Source of the DNA: Salinicola rhizosphaerae
GTDB lineage: Bacteria > Pseudomonadota > Gammaproteobacteria > Pseudomonadales > Halomonadaceae
Length of the DNA: 64,000 nucleotides
Reading direction: 5' to 3'
Assembly (NCBI RefSeq): GCF_014652715.1
Contig: NZ_BMZI01000003.1
Location: 193,203-257,202 of the forward strand
Below the pieces are notes generated by a model. The model was not told the origin of the DNA and made no database searches. It worked only from the letters and a program-made list of their open reading frames with translations. This document shows, piece by piece, positions 8,614 through 18,076 of this stretch (the stretch's first letter is position 1; every line of letters begins with the position of its first letter). Position numbers and translations under genes: made by a program.

Positions 8614-9999
8614 TCATTCGTAGTGCTGGCCGTAACTGTCCGGTGCCAGATCCTCGAAGCGGGTGTACTTGCCGATGAATGCCATATGGACGGTGCCGAT
8701 CGGGCCGTTACGTTGCTTGCCGATGATCAGTTCCGCCAGTCCCTTGTTGTCGGGATTGTCCGTGTTGTAGACCTCGTCGCGATAGACGAAGGCGATGACG
8801 TCGGCGTCCTGCTCGATGGCGCCCGACTCACGCAGATCCGACATGACCGGGCGCTTGTTGGGGCGCTGCTCCAGCGAGCGGTTGAGCTGGGAGAGCGAGA
8901 CTACCGGGCAGCCGAACTCCTTGGCGATCCCCTTGAGCGAGCGCGAGATCTCCGAGATCTCCGCGGTCCGGTTCTCCGAAAGCCCCGGCACCTGCATCAG
9001 CTGCAGATAGTCGATCATGACCAGCCCGATGTTGCCATGTTCCCGCGCGATACGGCGCACGCGAGAGCGCAGTTCATTGGGCGAGAGCGCCGGGGTATCG
9101 TCGATGAACAGCTGCCGGTCCTTGAGCAGGTTGACCGCCGAGGTGAGCCGCGGCCAATCCTCGTCCTCGAGCTGACCGGTTCTGACGCGGGTCTGATCGA
9201 TGCGCCCGAGCGACGAGAGCATGCGCAGCATCAGCGACTCCGCCGGCATCTCCATCGAGAAGACGATCACCGGTTTGTCGTTGGAGACGACGGCGTGCTC
9301 GACCAGGTTCATGGCAAACGTCGTCTTGCCCATCGAGGGACGGCCGGCAATGATCACCAGATCCGATGGCTGCAGGCCCGAGGTCATCTCGTCGAGATCA
9401 CGAAAACCGGTCGAGATGCCGGTCATCTCGCCTTTCATGTTGAACAGCTCGTCGATGCGATCGACCGCCTTGGTCAATAGATCGCTCATGCCGATCGGCC
9501 CACCGAACTTGGGCCGTGACTCGCTGATCTGAAACACCAGGCGCTCCGCCTCGTTGACCAGCTCGTCCGACGGACGCCCCTCCGGCGAATAGGCGCTGTC
9601 GGCGATCTGGCGCGAGGCCTGGATCAATTTGCGCAGCGTCGCCCTTTCACGAACGATATCGGCGTAGGCGCGGATGTTGCTCGCCGATGGCGTATTACGC
9701 GCAAGTTCCGCCAGATAGGCCAGGCCGCCGACACTCTCGAGCTGATCACGGCGCTCCAGCGCCTCGGAGAGCGTCACCACATCGAGCGGCTGCGCGGCCT
9801 CGGCCAGCTCGCCCATGGCGTTGAACGTCAGGCGATGTTCATGGCGATAAAAGTCGTCTCCGATCAGCCGCTCGGAGACCGTATCCCAGCTGGAATTGTC
9901 GAGCATCAGGCCGCCCAGCACCGACTGCTCCGCCTCAAGCGAGTGAGGCGGCATCTTGAGCTGGGCGGTTTCCTGATCGCTTTCGACGCGTTGGTTCAT
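8614..9999 (-). CDS. dnaB: Replicative DNA helicase DnaB
   Basis: Hexameric 5'-3' helicase of the replication fork, 461 residues. The N-terminal DnaB domain contains PPHSLEAEQSVLGGLMLD. The RecA-like C-terminal domain has Walker A AGRPSMGKTTFAMN, Walker B VMIDYLQLM, and the motif LSQLNRSLEQR near residue 370. I chose ATG 9999 rather than the TTG four codons upstream, which lacks room for a ribosome site. It follows the rplI operon on the same strand, the usual order in gammaproteobacteria, but a strong terminator after rplI separates the two transcription units. Confidence 0.96.
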   Translation of the reverse strand: MNQRVESDQETAQLKMPPHSLEAEQSVLGGLMLDNSSWDTVSERLIGDDFYRHEHRLTFNAMGELAEAAQPLDVVTLSEALERRDQLESVGGLAYLAELARNTPSASNIRAYADIVRERATLRKLIQASRQIADSAYSPEGRPSDELVNEAERLVFQISESRPKFGGPIGMSDLLTKAVDRIDELFNMKGEMTGISTGFRDLDEMTSGLQPSDLVIIAGRPSMGKTTFAMNLVEHAVVSNDKPVIVFSMEMPAESLMLRMLSSLGRIDQTRVRTGQLEDEDWPRLTSAVNLLKDRQLFIDDTPALSPNELRSRVRRIAREHGNIGLVMIDYLQLMQVPGLSENRTAEISEISRSLKGIAKEFGCPVVSLSQLNRSLEQRPNKRPVMSDLRESGAIEQDADVIAFVYRDEVYNTDNPDNKGLAELIIGKQRNGPIGTVHMAFIGKYTRFEDLAPDSYGQHYE

Positions 10000-10194
10000 A
10001 GTCTGGCGCAATCCTCGGATCTGATATCGCTGTCGAAACGGCGTGATGGCAGCAGCGGCATGGCGCTCATTCTACCGAGTCATCCAGCGCCATAGAACGG
10101 TCGGTCGGCCGCTCGTCAATCCGCGCGATGAACGAGCGAGGGCGACGCCGTCGCGGACGGCAGCGTGCGCCACCCGTAAGCAGAGTCGGGACGC

Positions 10195-10227
10195 AAAAAA
10201 GCACGCAGGGAAACCCTGCGTGCTTTT
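10195..10227 (-). terminator. Rho-independent terminator of the rpsF-rplI operon
   Basis: A perfect 10-bp stem, GCACGCAGGG at 10201-10210 and its complement at 10214-10223, with a 3-base loop. On the minus strand it is followed by a run of six T. It lies about 30 bp after the rplI stop codon and should end the ribosomal-protein transcript before dnaB. Confidence 0.93.
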
Positions 10228-10258
10228 CGCATGGCGCTGTCTCACGGCGGCGTCGAGA

Positions 10259-10705
10259 TTACTCGGCGACGACCACGACACGAACGCTGGAGACGACTTC
10301 GGCGTGCAGCTGCAGCGCGATGTCGTATTCGCCGGTCTGGCGAATCGGGCCTTCCGGCATGCGGACTTCGCTCTTGGCGACGTCGATACCAGCCTGCGCC
10401 ATGGCTTCGGCCAGATCGCGCGGACCGATGGAGCCGAACAGCTTGCCTTCGTCTCCGGCCTTGGCAACCAGCGACAGTTCGATCTCGGCCAGCTGAGCCG
10501 CACGCGCCTCGGCCTGAGCCTTGCGCTCGGCAGCCTGGGCTTCGAGTTCGGCGCGCTGGGCTTCGAACGCTTCCACGTTGTCCTTGGTGGCCGGTACGGC
10601 AAGGCCGTAGGGCATCAGGTAGTTACGACCGTAACCGGGCTTGACGGTGACCTTGTCACCCAGTTCGCCCAGCTTGCCGATGTTATCGAGCAGAATGACT
10701 TCCAT
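10259..10705 (-). CDS. rplI: 50S ribosomal protein bL9
   Basis: A 148-residue L9. The N-terminal RNA-binding domain starts [17 protein letters not shown] and contains the conserved [17 protein letters not shown]. The long connecting alpha-helix (about residues 42-75) is rich in E, A, Q and K, and the C-terminal domain carries [14 protein letters not shown]. The start at 10705 matches the family; an upstream in-frame start would add eight unrelated residues. It is the last gene of the rpsF operon and is followed by a strong terminator. Confidence 0.97.
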   Translation of the reverse strand: MEVILLDNIGKLGELGDKVTVKPGYGRNYLMPYGLAVPATKDNVEAFEAQRAELEAQAAERKAQAEARAAQLAEIELSLVAKAGDEGKLFGSIGPRDLAEAMAQAGIDVAKSEVRMPEGPIRQTGEYDIALQLHAEVVSSVRVVVVAE

Positions 10706-10721
10706 TCTCGTGAACCTCTCG

Positions 10722-11573
10722 TCAATCACTGCGTGTCAGACGACCGCGAAAATCCGCGAAGGTATCCACCAACGCCAACAGCAGCACAATCAGAATCGTG
10801 GGCCAGGTAGTCAGCAACAGTGCATAGAAACCGACCAGCCAGAACCCGCTCATTCCCTTCAAACCCATAAATCCGTGAACCAGTGCAACCCCGGCGATCA
10901 ACAGCGGAACCCAGGCCAGCAAACCCGCTGCGGGAATCGCGAAGAGCATGCCCAGCCCGGCCAGCACGACCAGCAGCGCCAGCTGCTTTCGCGACAGCTT
11001 GAGCGCGTGGAACTCTTCCCGGAAACCGCCGGGATTGTAGAGTCCGGCCTGCCAGCTTCGCGCCAGTGCCAGGCAGGCAGTGCCGGCCAGCAGCACGATC
11101 AGCCCGGTGACACCGCCGATGACCAATGCGGCCATCCGCTCGGTGTTGATCCCCTGGGCCGAGAGCTGATCCAGCAGCCCGGCCACCTCGGTGGAGTTCC
11201 GGCGCAGCTCGTCCAGAAGCGGCCCCGCGCCGCCGGCGGGGACGAATATCCCCACCTGGATCAGCACCATGCAGACCAGGCTGCCGACGATCAGCGTTTC
11301 CGACCACTGCATGCGCGAGCGCAGTACCGTGGCCATCAGCGTTACCAGCAGGATGCTGGCCAACGGCACCGCATCGCCCTGCATCCACCACCAGCCGGCG
11401 GGGATGGCAGCGGCGATCACGACCGGCGCGGCAGTACTCAGACCGCGTCTGAGCGTCACCAGCCCCGTTATTGCGGCACCGAACCAGAACAACCAGGGCA
11501 CGAGAGACGTCAGTGCGGCAGCCGCCAGCGCCTGGGGCGTACCGCGCATGATCCAACGTGCCAGTGCCAGCAT
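10722..11573 (-). CDS. Integral membrane protein between rpsR and rplI (DUF2232-like)
   Basis: A 283-residue polytopic membrane protein with about seven or eight hydrophobic helices spread along its length. Genes of the DUF2232/YybS type are commonly found between rpsR and rplI in gammaproteobacteria, and both the position and the topology fit. The function is unknown. Visible features are a short charged loop around residues 170-190 ([20 protein letters not shown]), which is typical of this family, and a hydrophobic C-terminal third. It ends 16 bp before the rplI start, so it is almost certainly part of the operon. Confidence 0.82.
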   Translation of the reverse strand: MLALARWIMRGTPQALAAAALTSLVPWLFWFGAAITGLVTLRRGLSTAAPVVIAAAIPAGWWWMQGDAVPLASILLVTLMATVLRSRMQWSETLIVGSLVCMVLIQVGIFVPAGGAGPLLDELRRNSTEVAGLLDQLSAQGINTERMAALVIGGVTGLIVLLAGTACLALARSWQAGLYNPGGFREEFHALKLSRKQLALLVVLAGLGMLFAIPAAGLLAWVPLLIAGVALVHGFMGLKGMSGFWLVGFYALLLTTWPTILIVLLLALVDTFADFRGRLTRSD

Positions 11574-11633
11574 GATGCCTCGCTGTGGTCGATCAGAACG
11601 TCCGTCGACGCCCCGGAATTACCGGATCGGGAT

Positions 11634-11861
11634 TTACTGGTGGCTGTCGGAGTACGGCAGCAGCGCCAGGTAACGCGCCCGCTTGATAGCGGTGGACAGC
11701 TGACGCTGATAGCGCGCCTGAGTGCCGGTGATACGGCTCGGCACGATCTTGCCGGTCTCGGTGACGTAGGCTTTCAGCGTATCGATGTCTTTGTAATCGA
11801 TGTACTTCACGCCTTCGGCGGTGAAGCGGCAGAACTTGCGGCGACGGAAAAAGCGTGCCAT
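11634..11861 (-). CDS. rpsR: 30S ribosomal protein bS18
   Basis: A 75-residue S18. The N-terminal basic stretch [20 protein letters not shown] is followed by the core [19 protein letters not shown] and the rRNA-binding stretch [20 protein letters not shown]. Length and sequence match the family closely. S18 binds as a heterodimer with S6 to the platform of the small subunit, and its gene follows rpsF by 28 bp. A good ribosome site (AAGGAG) precedes the ATG. Confidence 0.97.
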   Translation of the reverse strand: MARFFRRRKFCRFTAEGVKYIDYKDIDTLKAYVTETGKIVPSRITGTQARYQRQLSTAIKRARYLALLPYSDSHQ

Positions 11862-11889
11862 GAGAATCTCTCCTTAACGTGAAATCGAA

Positions 11890-12300
11890 TCAGTTCGCTT
11901 CGGTGGTGGCTTCGGAACGTTCGGAACGCTCGCGGTCGCCACGCTCGGAGGACTTGTCGTCACGGCGACGGCCTTTGTCTTCGGCCGGCTTCATCATCGG
12001 CGAGGCTTCGGTCACGGCTTCTTTGTTGCGCACGATCATGCTGCGGATGATGGCATCGTTGAAGCGGAAGATGTTCTCGATCTCGTCGAGCGTCTCGGCG
12101 CTGCACTCGATGTTCATCAGCACATAGTGTGCCTTGTGAATCTTGTTGATCGGGTAGGCCAGGTGACGGCGACCCCAATCTTCGAGACGATGCACGGTAC
12201 CGCTGTTCTCGGTGACGAGGCTGGTGTAGCGCTCGACCATGGCCGGAACCTGCTCGCTCTGGTCCGGGTGGACCATGAACACGATTTCGTAATGACGCAT
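11890..12300 (-). CDS. rpsF: 30S ribosomal protein bS6
   Basis: A 136-residue S6. It begins [19 protein letters not shown] and includes the conserved [19 protein letters not shown]. The C-terminal 35 residues are highly charged ([20 protein letters not shown]), as in S6 proteins that accept glutamate tails from RimK, though no RimK gene is present here. The ATG at 12300 is preceded by AAAGGAG; longer in-frame readings lack homology. First gene of the rpsF-rpsR-membrane protein-rplI operon. Confidence 0.97.
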   Translation of the reverse strand: MRHYEIVFMVHPDQSEQVPAMVERYTSLVTENSGTVHRLEDWGRRHLAYPINKIHKAHYVLMNIECSAETLDEIENIFRFNDAIIRSMIVRNKEAVTEASPMMKPAEDKGRRRDDKSSERGDRERSERSEATTEAN

Positions 12301-12515
12301 GTTAGCTCCTTTCGGTTTGGCAGCTTCTTCGCGGTTGCGCCGACAATGACACCGGCCACGAGAAGCAAGGAGTCGATCCCGCGGCGCTTGCTGCTCGCCT
12401 AGACGAGATAGCGCCGGGTATTCGGACCTCGTGACGTTGCTGCAGACGGCGCCGAGCCCGACACCTTGCCGCAGAACGCAGCTCCATGAGCATAGCCTGC
12501 CCACAGAACCGCGCA
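12301..12515 (-). promoter_or_regulatory. rpsF: Long rpsF 5' leader (possible S6:S18 autoregulatory element)
   Basis: The promoter predicted at 12516-12544 implies a leader of about 200 nt before the rpsF start. In many bacteria the S6:S18 complex represses its own operon by binding a short stem-loop with a CCG motif in this leader. CCG-containing segments occur here near the start codon, but I did not derive a convincing fold. No coding gene is evident between rpsF and rlmB. Confidence 0.35.
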
Positions 12516-12544
12516 ATTGTAGAGATCGGAAGGAAGCGACGCAA
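12516..12544 (-). promoter_or_regulatory. Sigma-70 promoter for the rpsF operon
   Basis: Minus-strand -35 TTGCGT (12539-12544) and -10 TACAAT (12516-12521) with a 17-bp spacer. It is the best promoter in the region upstream of rpsF. Confidence 0.65.
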
Positions 12545-12667
12545 GCACGGACGCACTCCGACGCCGCCTGTGAGGTGCAGGATCCCCCGCGGCGGGGAGA
12601 CCGGCCACCGCGGACCAGATCCGGTTTCACCCGGTCAAATCGGGCGAGACTCGCTTTTGGAGATGAC

Positions 12668-13516
12668 TCAGCGCCGCTGCCTGACCGCCTCGAACAGGCA
12701 GATGCCGGCAGCCACCGACACGTTCAGACTGGAGACGCTGCCCGCCATCGGCAGCTTGACCAGCGCGTCGCAGGCTTCTCGGGTCAGCCGGCGCAGCCCC
12801 TTGCCCTCAGCGCCCATCACCAGTGCACAGGGCCCGCTGAAATCCGCCTCGTAGACCAGCCGGTCGGCTTCACCCGCCGTTCCGGTAATCCACACCCCGA
12901 GCTGCTTGAGCTTGTCCATACAGCGCGCGAGATTGGTGACCTGAAAGACCGGCACGGCTTCCGCCGCCCCGCAGGCGACCTTGCGCACGGTAGCGTTTAA
13001 GGGCGCCGACTTGTCCTTGGGCACGATGATGCCGTGAACGCCGGCGGCATCGGCGCTGCGCAGACAGGCACCCAGGTTGTGAGGGTCGGTCACGCCATCG
13101 AGGATCAGCAACAGCGGAGGCTCGGGCGCCGCCCACTGCTCGAGCCGCCACCACAGGGTAGTCTCGTTCTCCGGCACCAGTGGCGGACAGAACCCGATGA
13201 CCCCTTGATGCGTCGACTGCCCGGAGAGCGCATCCAGCGTCTCTCGTGACACGGCTCTGACCCGACAGCCCTGGCTCTCGGCCTGCGCCAACAGCGTGTC
13301 GAGCCGCTGCTCCGCGTGCCCCTGCTGCACCCAGATCTCGCGAGCGGGCTGGCCGCGATCGAACAGCGCCTGCACCGCATGCACACCGTAGATCGGCTCG
13401 AGCTCGGCCGGGGTCGGCGGCAGATCGCGCGCCGAGGCTGTCTTGCGCCCCGCGCCGCGTTCACCTTTGCGCGCCGGGCTGCGCTGAGCGCCGTCGCGTC
13501 TTGGACCTCGCGCCAT
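12668..13516 (-). CDS. rlmB: 23S rRNA (guanosine(2251)-2'-O)-methyltransferase RlmB
   Basis: A SpoU-family 2'-O-methyltransferase that modifies G2251 in the peptidyl-transferase P loop. An N-terminal extension of about 40 Arg/Gly-rich residues precedes the substrate-binding domain, which starts at [16 protein letters not shown]. The catalytic SPOUT domain has all three motifs: [27 protein letters not shown], and the knot segment [18 protein letters not shown]. The start ATG shares a base with the rnr stop codon (TGATG), so the two genes are translationally coupled, as in other gammaproteobacteria. Confidence 0.95.
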   Translation of the reverse strand: MARGPRRDGAQRSPARKGERGAGRKTASARDLPPTPAELEPIYGVHAVQALFDRGQPAREIWVQQGHAEQRLDTLLAQAESQGCRVRAVSRETLDALSGQSTHQGVIGFCPPLVPENETTLWWRLEQWAAPEPPLLLILDGVTDPHNLGACLRSADAAGVHGIIVPKDKSAPLNATVRKVACGAAEAVPVFQVTNLARCMDKLKQLGVWITGTAGEADRLVYEADFSGPCALVMGAEGKGLRRLTREACDALVKLPMAGSVSSLNVSVAAGICLFEAVRQRR

Positions 13517-15969
13517 CAGCGCTTGCCTCGGCTCTGTCGCGAACGCCGAGAGCGGCGCTGGCCGCCACCGTCGCCATCGCCGTCCTTGCCGGCACCCTGG
13601 CGCTCGCGCTTGCCGGGACGCTGCTTGCGCTTGCGCGGCGACTCGCTGATGCCGGATTCGCTCGCACCGGCACCGCCGTCGGCCCCGCCCGGCTTGTGCG
13701 TGCGCGGAGTGCGACGATGACGTGGCGTCTCGTCGGCGAGGTCGAAGTCGATCTTGCGATCGTCCATGTCGACGCGCGCCACGCGCACTGTCACGCCATC
13801 ACCAAGGCGATAGGCAACGCCGCTGCGCTCGCCCTTGAGACGATGTTTCTCCGCCTCGTAGTGATAGTAGTCGGAAGGCAGCGAGGTCACGTGGACCAAC
13901 CCTTCGACGTAGACATCGTCGAGACGCACGAAAATACCGAACTGGGTCACCGAGGCAATGGTGCCCTCGAACACATCGCCGACCTTGTCGGAGAGGAATT
14001 CGCACTTGAGCCAGTCGGTGACGTCACGGGTCGCATCGTCGGCGCGACGCTCGGTCATCGAGCAGTGCTCACCGAGTTCGATCATCTGCTCGAAGGTGTA
14101 GGGACACCAGACCGTCGGCTTCTCGACCGGGGCATCGTCGGCGCGCAGCACGGTCTGCGTCTGGCGCGGGCCACGGATCACCGAGCGAATCGCCCGGTGC
14201 ACGAGCAGATCCGGATAGCGGCGAATCGGCGACGTGAAGTGCGCATAGGCCTGATAGGCAAGCCCGAAATGGCCATCGTTCTGCGGCGAGTAGACCGCCT
14301 GGCTCATCGAGCGCAGCATCACGGTCTGAATGATATCGGCGTCCGGGCGATCCTTGATCACCTCGCGAAGCGCTTGATAATCCTTCGGCGAGGGTTCGTC
14401 GCCGCCGCCAAGCGTGAGCCCCAGCTCCCCGAGAAATATCTTCAGGTTTTCGAGCCGCTCGGATGCCGGCGGCTGATGCACGCGATACAGCGCCGGCAGA
14501 TCGTGCTTGTCGAGGAAGCGCGCGGTGGCGACGTTGGCCGCCAGCATGCACTCCTCGATCAGCTTGTGTGCATCGTTACGGGTACGCGGCACGATCTTCT
14601 CGATCTTGCGCTCGTCGTTGAAGACGATCTGCGTTTCCGTGGTTTCGAAGTCGATGGCGCCGCGCGCCTCCCTCGCCTTGCGCAGCACCTTGTAGAGCTC
14701 ATGCAGGTTCTCCAGCGACGGTACCAGCTCGCGGTAGCGCTCGCGCAGCGCCTGCCCCTCCTCGCTATCGGCATCCTGCAACATCGTGCCGACATCGTTG
14801 TAGGTCAGGCGGGCATGAGACTGGATGACGGCGTCGTAGAAGCGGTAGCGACTGATGGTGCCGGACTGGGAGATGTTCATCTCGCAGACCAGCGTCAGGC
14901 GGTCGACGTGCGGGTTGAGCGAACAGAGACCGTTGGAGAGCAGCTCCGGCAGCATCGGCACGACCTGCCCGGGGAAGTAGACCGAGTTGCCGCGCACGTA
15001 GGCTTCGTTGTCCAGGGGACTGCCGTTGCGCACGTAGTGCGACACGTCGGCGATGGCCACGATCAACTTCCAGCTACCGGATTTGGTCTTCCACGCGCAG
15101 ACCGCGTCGTCGAAATCCTTCGCATCCTCGCCATCGATGGTCACCAGCGGCATCTCGCGCAGGTCGATGCGCGCCTGCTTGTCCTCTTCCAGCACCTCGG
15201 CGGAAATGCCCGCCACCTGCTGTTCGACTTCCGGCGGAAACTCGGCGGGAATGTCGTGCGTGCGAATGGCGATATCGATCTCGAGACCGGGATCCATGCG
15301 CTCACCGAGAATCTCGACGACCTCACCGACGGGCTGCTTGCGGGTTTCCGGCTGCTGCGTGATGCGTGCGGAGACGATCTGTCCGTCCTGGGCGCCCTGG
15401 GTGGCGCTGTGCGGAATGATCACTTCCTGACTGATGCGAGAGTTCTCCGGGATCAGCACCGCGAATTCCGGGCTGTTCTGGCGGAAAACGCCCACCAGCG
15501 ACTGCGTATTGCGGGCCAGCACCTCGGCGATGGTCGCCTCGTCACGACCGCGGCGATCGCGGCCGCTGACGCGCGCCAGCACGATATCGCCGTCGAAGAC
15601 GCGGCGCATCTGCCGAGGCGGCAGCACCAGATCGGGTTTGACGCCATCGTGACGGATCAGAAACCCCATGCCGTCACGGTGGCCCTGTACCCGCCCCTTG
15701 ATCAGGTCGAGCTTGTCGATCAGCGCGTAGGCGCCCTTGCGGTCGCGCAGGATCTGCCCATCGCGCTCCATGGCGGCCAGACGACGACGCACGGCTTCCT
15801 GCTGGTTGTCATCGTCGAGCCCGAGCATGGCGCTCATGTTTTCGTGGGTGATCGGCTTACCGTAGGCTTCCAGCCGGGCGAGCAGATACTCGCGGCTGGG
15901 AACGGGATTGTCGTACTTGTCTGCTTCGCGAGCCGCGTGGGGGTCGTCTGCCAACGTCCAATGAGTCAT
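13516..15969 (-). CDS. rnr: Ribonuclease R
   Basis: An 817-residue processive 3'-5' exoribonuclease of the RNB family. Domain order is an N-terminal winged helix, two cold-shock domains (about residues 85-240), the RNB catalytic core with GEDAKDFDDAVCAW (the aspartates that bind Mg2+), an S1 domain around residues 645-735 (GDVFEGTIASVTQFGIFVRL), and a basic Lys/Arg/Gly-rich tail. It degrades structured RNA and takes part in rRNA quality control and trans-translation. Coupled to rlmB by a one-base overlap. Confidence 0.96.
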   Translation of the reverse strand: MTHWTLADDPHAAREADKYDNPVPSREYLLARLEAYGKPITHENMSAMLGLDDDNQQEAVRRRLAAMERDGQILRDRKGAYALIDKLDLIKGRVQGHRDGMGFLIRHDGVKPDLVLPPRQMRRVFDGDIVLARVSGRDRRGRDEATIAEVLARNTQSLVGVFRQNSPEFAVLIPENSRISQEVIIPHSATQGAQDGQIVSARITQQPETRKQPVGEVVEILGERMDPGLEIDIAIRTHDIPAEFPPEVEQQVAGISAEVLEEDKQARIDLREMPLVTIDGEDAKDFDDAVCAWKTKSGSWKLIVAIADVSHYVRNGSPLDNEAYVRGNSVYFPGQVVPMLPELLSNGLCSLNPHVDRLTLVCEMNISQSGTISRYRFYDAVIQSHARLTYNDVGTMLQDADSEEGQALRERYRELVPSLENLHELYKVLRKAREARGAIDFETTETQIVFNDERKIEKIVPRTRNDAHKLIEECMLAANVATARFLDKHDLPALYRVHQPPASERLENLKIFLGELGLTLGGGDEPSPKDYQALREVIKDRPDADIIQTVMLRSMSQAVYSPQNDGHFGLAYQAYAHFTSPIRRYPDLLVHRAIRSVIRGPRQTQTVLRADDAPVEKPTVWCPYTFEQMIELGEHCSMTERRADDATRDVTDWLKCEFLSDKVGDVFEGTIASVTQFGIFVRLDDVYVEGLVHVTSLPSDYYHYEAEKHRLKGERSGVAYRLGDGVTVRVARVDMDDRKIDFDLADETPRHRRTPRTHKPGGADGGAGASESGISESPRKRKQRPGKRERQGAGKDGDGDGGGQRRSRRSRQSRGKR

Positions 15970-16210
15970 GCAACCATCTTCCTTGCGTTGAGCCTGGTGG
16001 GCCTCATTGGTAGAGAGAGGTCACGCGGCGAACGGCTTGAGCCGTAGTGTCTTTTGTGGGTCATGACGCAAGTATAGCGGTCACGCCAGCCCGACCCAAC
16101 CTCGGCCGGTTCGAACGGCTGCATGGCCAAACGTATCCGAGACTCGAGCGACGAGATGGTGAGCGCACGACGACGGCGAAATGCCTCGCTTCCAAGGCGA
16201 GAACAGACGC

Positions 16211-16238
16211 TTGCATTCGAACGCAAAATCGGTATTAT
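16211..16238 (+). promoter_or_regulatory. Promoter of the tRNA-Leu cluster
   Basis: -35 TTGCAT (16211-16216) and -10 TATTAT (16233-16238) with a 16-bp spacer, 13 bp upstream of the first tRNA-Leu. Confidence 0.65.
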
Positions 16239-16251
16239 GCATCGCGCCTTG

Positions 16252-16338
16252 GCCCAGATGGCGGAATTGGTAGACGCGCTAGCTTCAGGTGCTAGTGTCC
16301 TTACGGACGTGGAGGTTCAAGTCCTCTTCTGGGCACCA
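16252..16338 (+). tRNA. tRNA-Leu (CAG), copy 1
   Basis: An 87-nt class II tRNA with encoded CCA. The acceptor stem is GCCCAGA paired with TCTGGGC. The anticodon loop TTCAGGT gives anticodon CAG. The long variable arm is present, and the T arm contains GTTCAAGTC. First of three tandem copies. Confidence 0.97.
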
Positions 16339-16384
16339 ACGACGATCATTCGATGTGATCGCCGCGACACAAGGCTCGGATCAA

Positions 16385-16471
16385 GCCCGGATGGCGGAAT
16401 TGGTAGACGCGCTAGCTTCAGGTGCTAGTGTCCTTATGGACGTGGAGGTTCAAGTCCTCTTCCGGGCACCA
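16385..16471 (+). tRNA. tRNA-Leu (CAG), copy 2
   Basis: An 87-nt tRNA almost identical to copy 1, with encoded CCA and anticodon CAG. The acceptor stem is GCCCGGA paired with TCCGGGC, a compensatory A-T to G-C change at the fifth pair compared with copy 1. Confidence 0.97.
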
Positions 16472-16517
16472 TTCCAACGGAGTTTTTCAACTCCTCGCAG
16501 TACCCGATACATGACAC

Positions 16518-16604
16518 GCCCAGGTGGCGGAATTGGTAGACGCGCTAGCTTCAGGTGCTAGTATCCTTACGGATGTGGAGGTTCAAGTCCTCTCCTGGGC
16601 ACCA
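16518..16604 (+). tRNA. tRNA-Leu (CAG), copy 3
   Basis: An 87-nt tRNA with encoded CCA and anticodon CAG. Acceptor stem GCCCAGG pairs with CCTGGGC. The variable arm has ATCC/GGAT in place of the GTCC/GGAC of the other two copies, again a compensatory pair change. Confidence 0.97.
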
Positions 16605-16616
16605 TGTGTCATGCAT

Positions 16617-16648
16617 TCTCGACGATCCTCGCGTCGAGACTCTTGTTC
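16617..16648 (+). terminator. Probable terminator of the tRNA-Leu cluster
   Basis: An 8-bp perfect stem (TCTCGACG at 16617-16624 with CGTCGAGA at 16632-16639) 12 bp after the third tRNA, followed by the weak T-rich tract CTCTTGTT. Confidence 0.5.
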
Positions 16649-16840
16649 CCTCGTTCCATACTTCATCCAAGACCGTACTCGCCTCATCTTCGCGCTCTCG
16701 CCGTTCTCGTTATCGCCTCGTCGTGCATGGCCGCGCATCACTTTCGCGAAGGCGTAAACGCTCGCGTCGCCCTTTGCTACCAATCATCACTCGCCAGCCA
16801 GCGCCAAATCCCCGCGGCAGCCTTGGCGCAAATGATTCGC

Positions 16841-17695
16841 CTACTGGAATCTTCCAGGCCGATTGGCGACCGCCTCGAGCCCCCAACCGGTGCGATCCAC
16901 CCGCCCTTCCAGCCGCCGCTCGACATCGTCGGCCAGCTGCGGGAAGAAATCGAGCCCGGTACGTGCCTCGATCTCGTCGATGGTGACCAGATAACGGTCC
17001 AGCGGTTCATGGCCACTGACGTCCTGCGGCATGAGAAAGGCGATGGCGCGAGGCGTGGCGCCGGGAACCACCAGAATCTTGTAGAACGCGACTGGCACCT
17101 GCGAGAAGCCGATCCGGTGCAGCCACTGATCGTCGAATACCGGCCCGGTCATGACCCATAGCGATCCGAAACGCGGCACGAAGTCATCCATGACCGCCTC
17201 TTCGAGCCGCTGCCACAGCTGACGATTGAGCTTGGGTCGCTGCGGGGTAATGTTGGTCATCAGGAAGCTGTCGGCCTGGCCGCCCTCGCCGTTGACCACC
17301 GACATGGCGTAATTGGGCGCAAGATGCCCGCGATCGTAGCCGCTACCCGTATAGTCGTCGCTACGAATGGGCCACAGGCTGCGCCAGTCCTGCGAGAAGT
17401 GATCGGGCCGCGGCAGACTGTGCGGGTCATCGACGCGATGGAGCGCATAGCCAGCCCAAAGCGGCTCGGCACGCAGGTCCGACCAGCCGACCAGGAAACC
17501 GTCGTTGGTCAAAACCCGGTTCCAGCCGCGCCAGTCATCCCACTGCCAGGCCGGGACGCCCATCCAGCTGAGCCGATCTCGAACATCGCCCTGCTGCCAG
17601 TACCACAACCCGCCGATGACGACGACGAACAGCAAGCCGATTTTGGACGTGCGAGCCAGCTGCGCGAGCAGCCCGCCGGAACCACGACGTGCCAA
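16841..17695 (-). CDS. Membrane-anchored DNA/RNA non-specific endonuclease (NucA/Serratia type)
   Basis: A 284-residue nuclease of the beta-beta-alpha metal family. A single hydrophobic helix at about residues 19-35 (GLLFVVVIGGLWYW) probably anchors it with the catalytic domain in the periplasm. The active site is DRGHLAPNYAM, with the catalytic His in DRGH, and the downstream FLMTNITPQRPKLNRQLW supplies the metal-binding Asn. It may degrade extracellular DNA or RNA for nutrients or act in defence; nothing nearby decides this. It lies six bases downstream of the small RAM-domain gene, so the two are probably cotranscribed. Confidence 0.9.
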   Translation of the reverse strand: MARRGSGGLLAQLARTSKIGLLFVVVIGGLWYWQQGDVRDRLSWMGVPAWQWDDWRGWNRVLTNDGFLVGWSDLRAEPLWAGYALHRVDDPHSLPRPDHFSQDWRSLWPIRSDDYTGSGYDRGHLAPNYAMSVVNGEGGQADSFLMTNITPQRPKLNRQLWQRLEEAVMDDFVPRFGSLWVMTGPVFDDQWLHRIGFSQVPVAFYKILVVPGATPRAIAFLMPQDVSGHEPLDRYLVTIDEIEARTGLDFFPQLADDVERRLEGRVDRTGWGLEAVANRPGRFQ

Positions 17696-17701
17696 GACGA
17701 C

Positions 17702-17977
17702 CTACAGGCCGACTGAGAACATGGCGTCAAGATCGTGACGCGAGTGGACCTGCATGGCGTTGAGGGTTTCGGTGTCGCGAATGCCTTCCACGCTGGTGAG
17801 ACGCTCGGTGACCAGCGCAGCGAGCGATTCGAAGTCCCGCGTGCGGGCGATGGCGATCAGGTCGTAACGCCCACAGGTGGAGTAGACCTCGCTGATGCCA
17901 TCGAGCTCGGCCAGCCGTTCGGCAACGCCGCGGATGCGGCCCTTCTCGACGTTGATCAATATGACAGCGTTCTGCAT
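17702..17977 (-). CDS. Stand-alone Lrp/AsnC ligand-binding (RAM) domain protein
   Basis: A 91-residue protein consisting only of the alpha/beta RAM domain of Lrp/AsnC regulators. Its features are NAVILINVEKGRIRGVAERL at the start, YSTCGRYDLIAIART in the middle, and an ETLNAMQVHSRHDL tail. There is no helix-turn-helix, so it cannot bind DNA in the usual Lrp way. Such single-domain proteins form oligomers that bind amino acids and may modulate full-length Lrp proteins. Function here is unknown. It is followed after six bases by the membrane-anchored nuclease gene. Confidence 0.88.
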   Translation of the reverse strand: MQNAVILINVEKGRIRGVAERLAELDGISEVYSTCGRYDLIAIARTRDFESLAALVTERLTSVEGIRDTETLNAMQVHSRHDLDAMFSVGL

Positions 17978-18076
17978 GGCGACTCTCCCCCGGCGACTGG
18001 ACTGAAAACGTCGCCGAGTATATCAGCTCGTGCCTCCGCCGCACGCCTCCCGCAACCCCAGCCGTGACACGGACGC

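Noticed and set aside
13501-16047. An 848-codon plus-strand ORF
   Set aside because: It is the exact antisense of rnr; its composition is an artefact of high GC, and rnr shows complete family motifs on the other strand.
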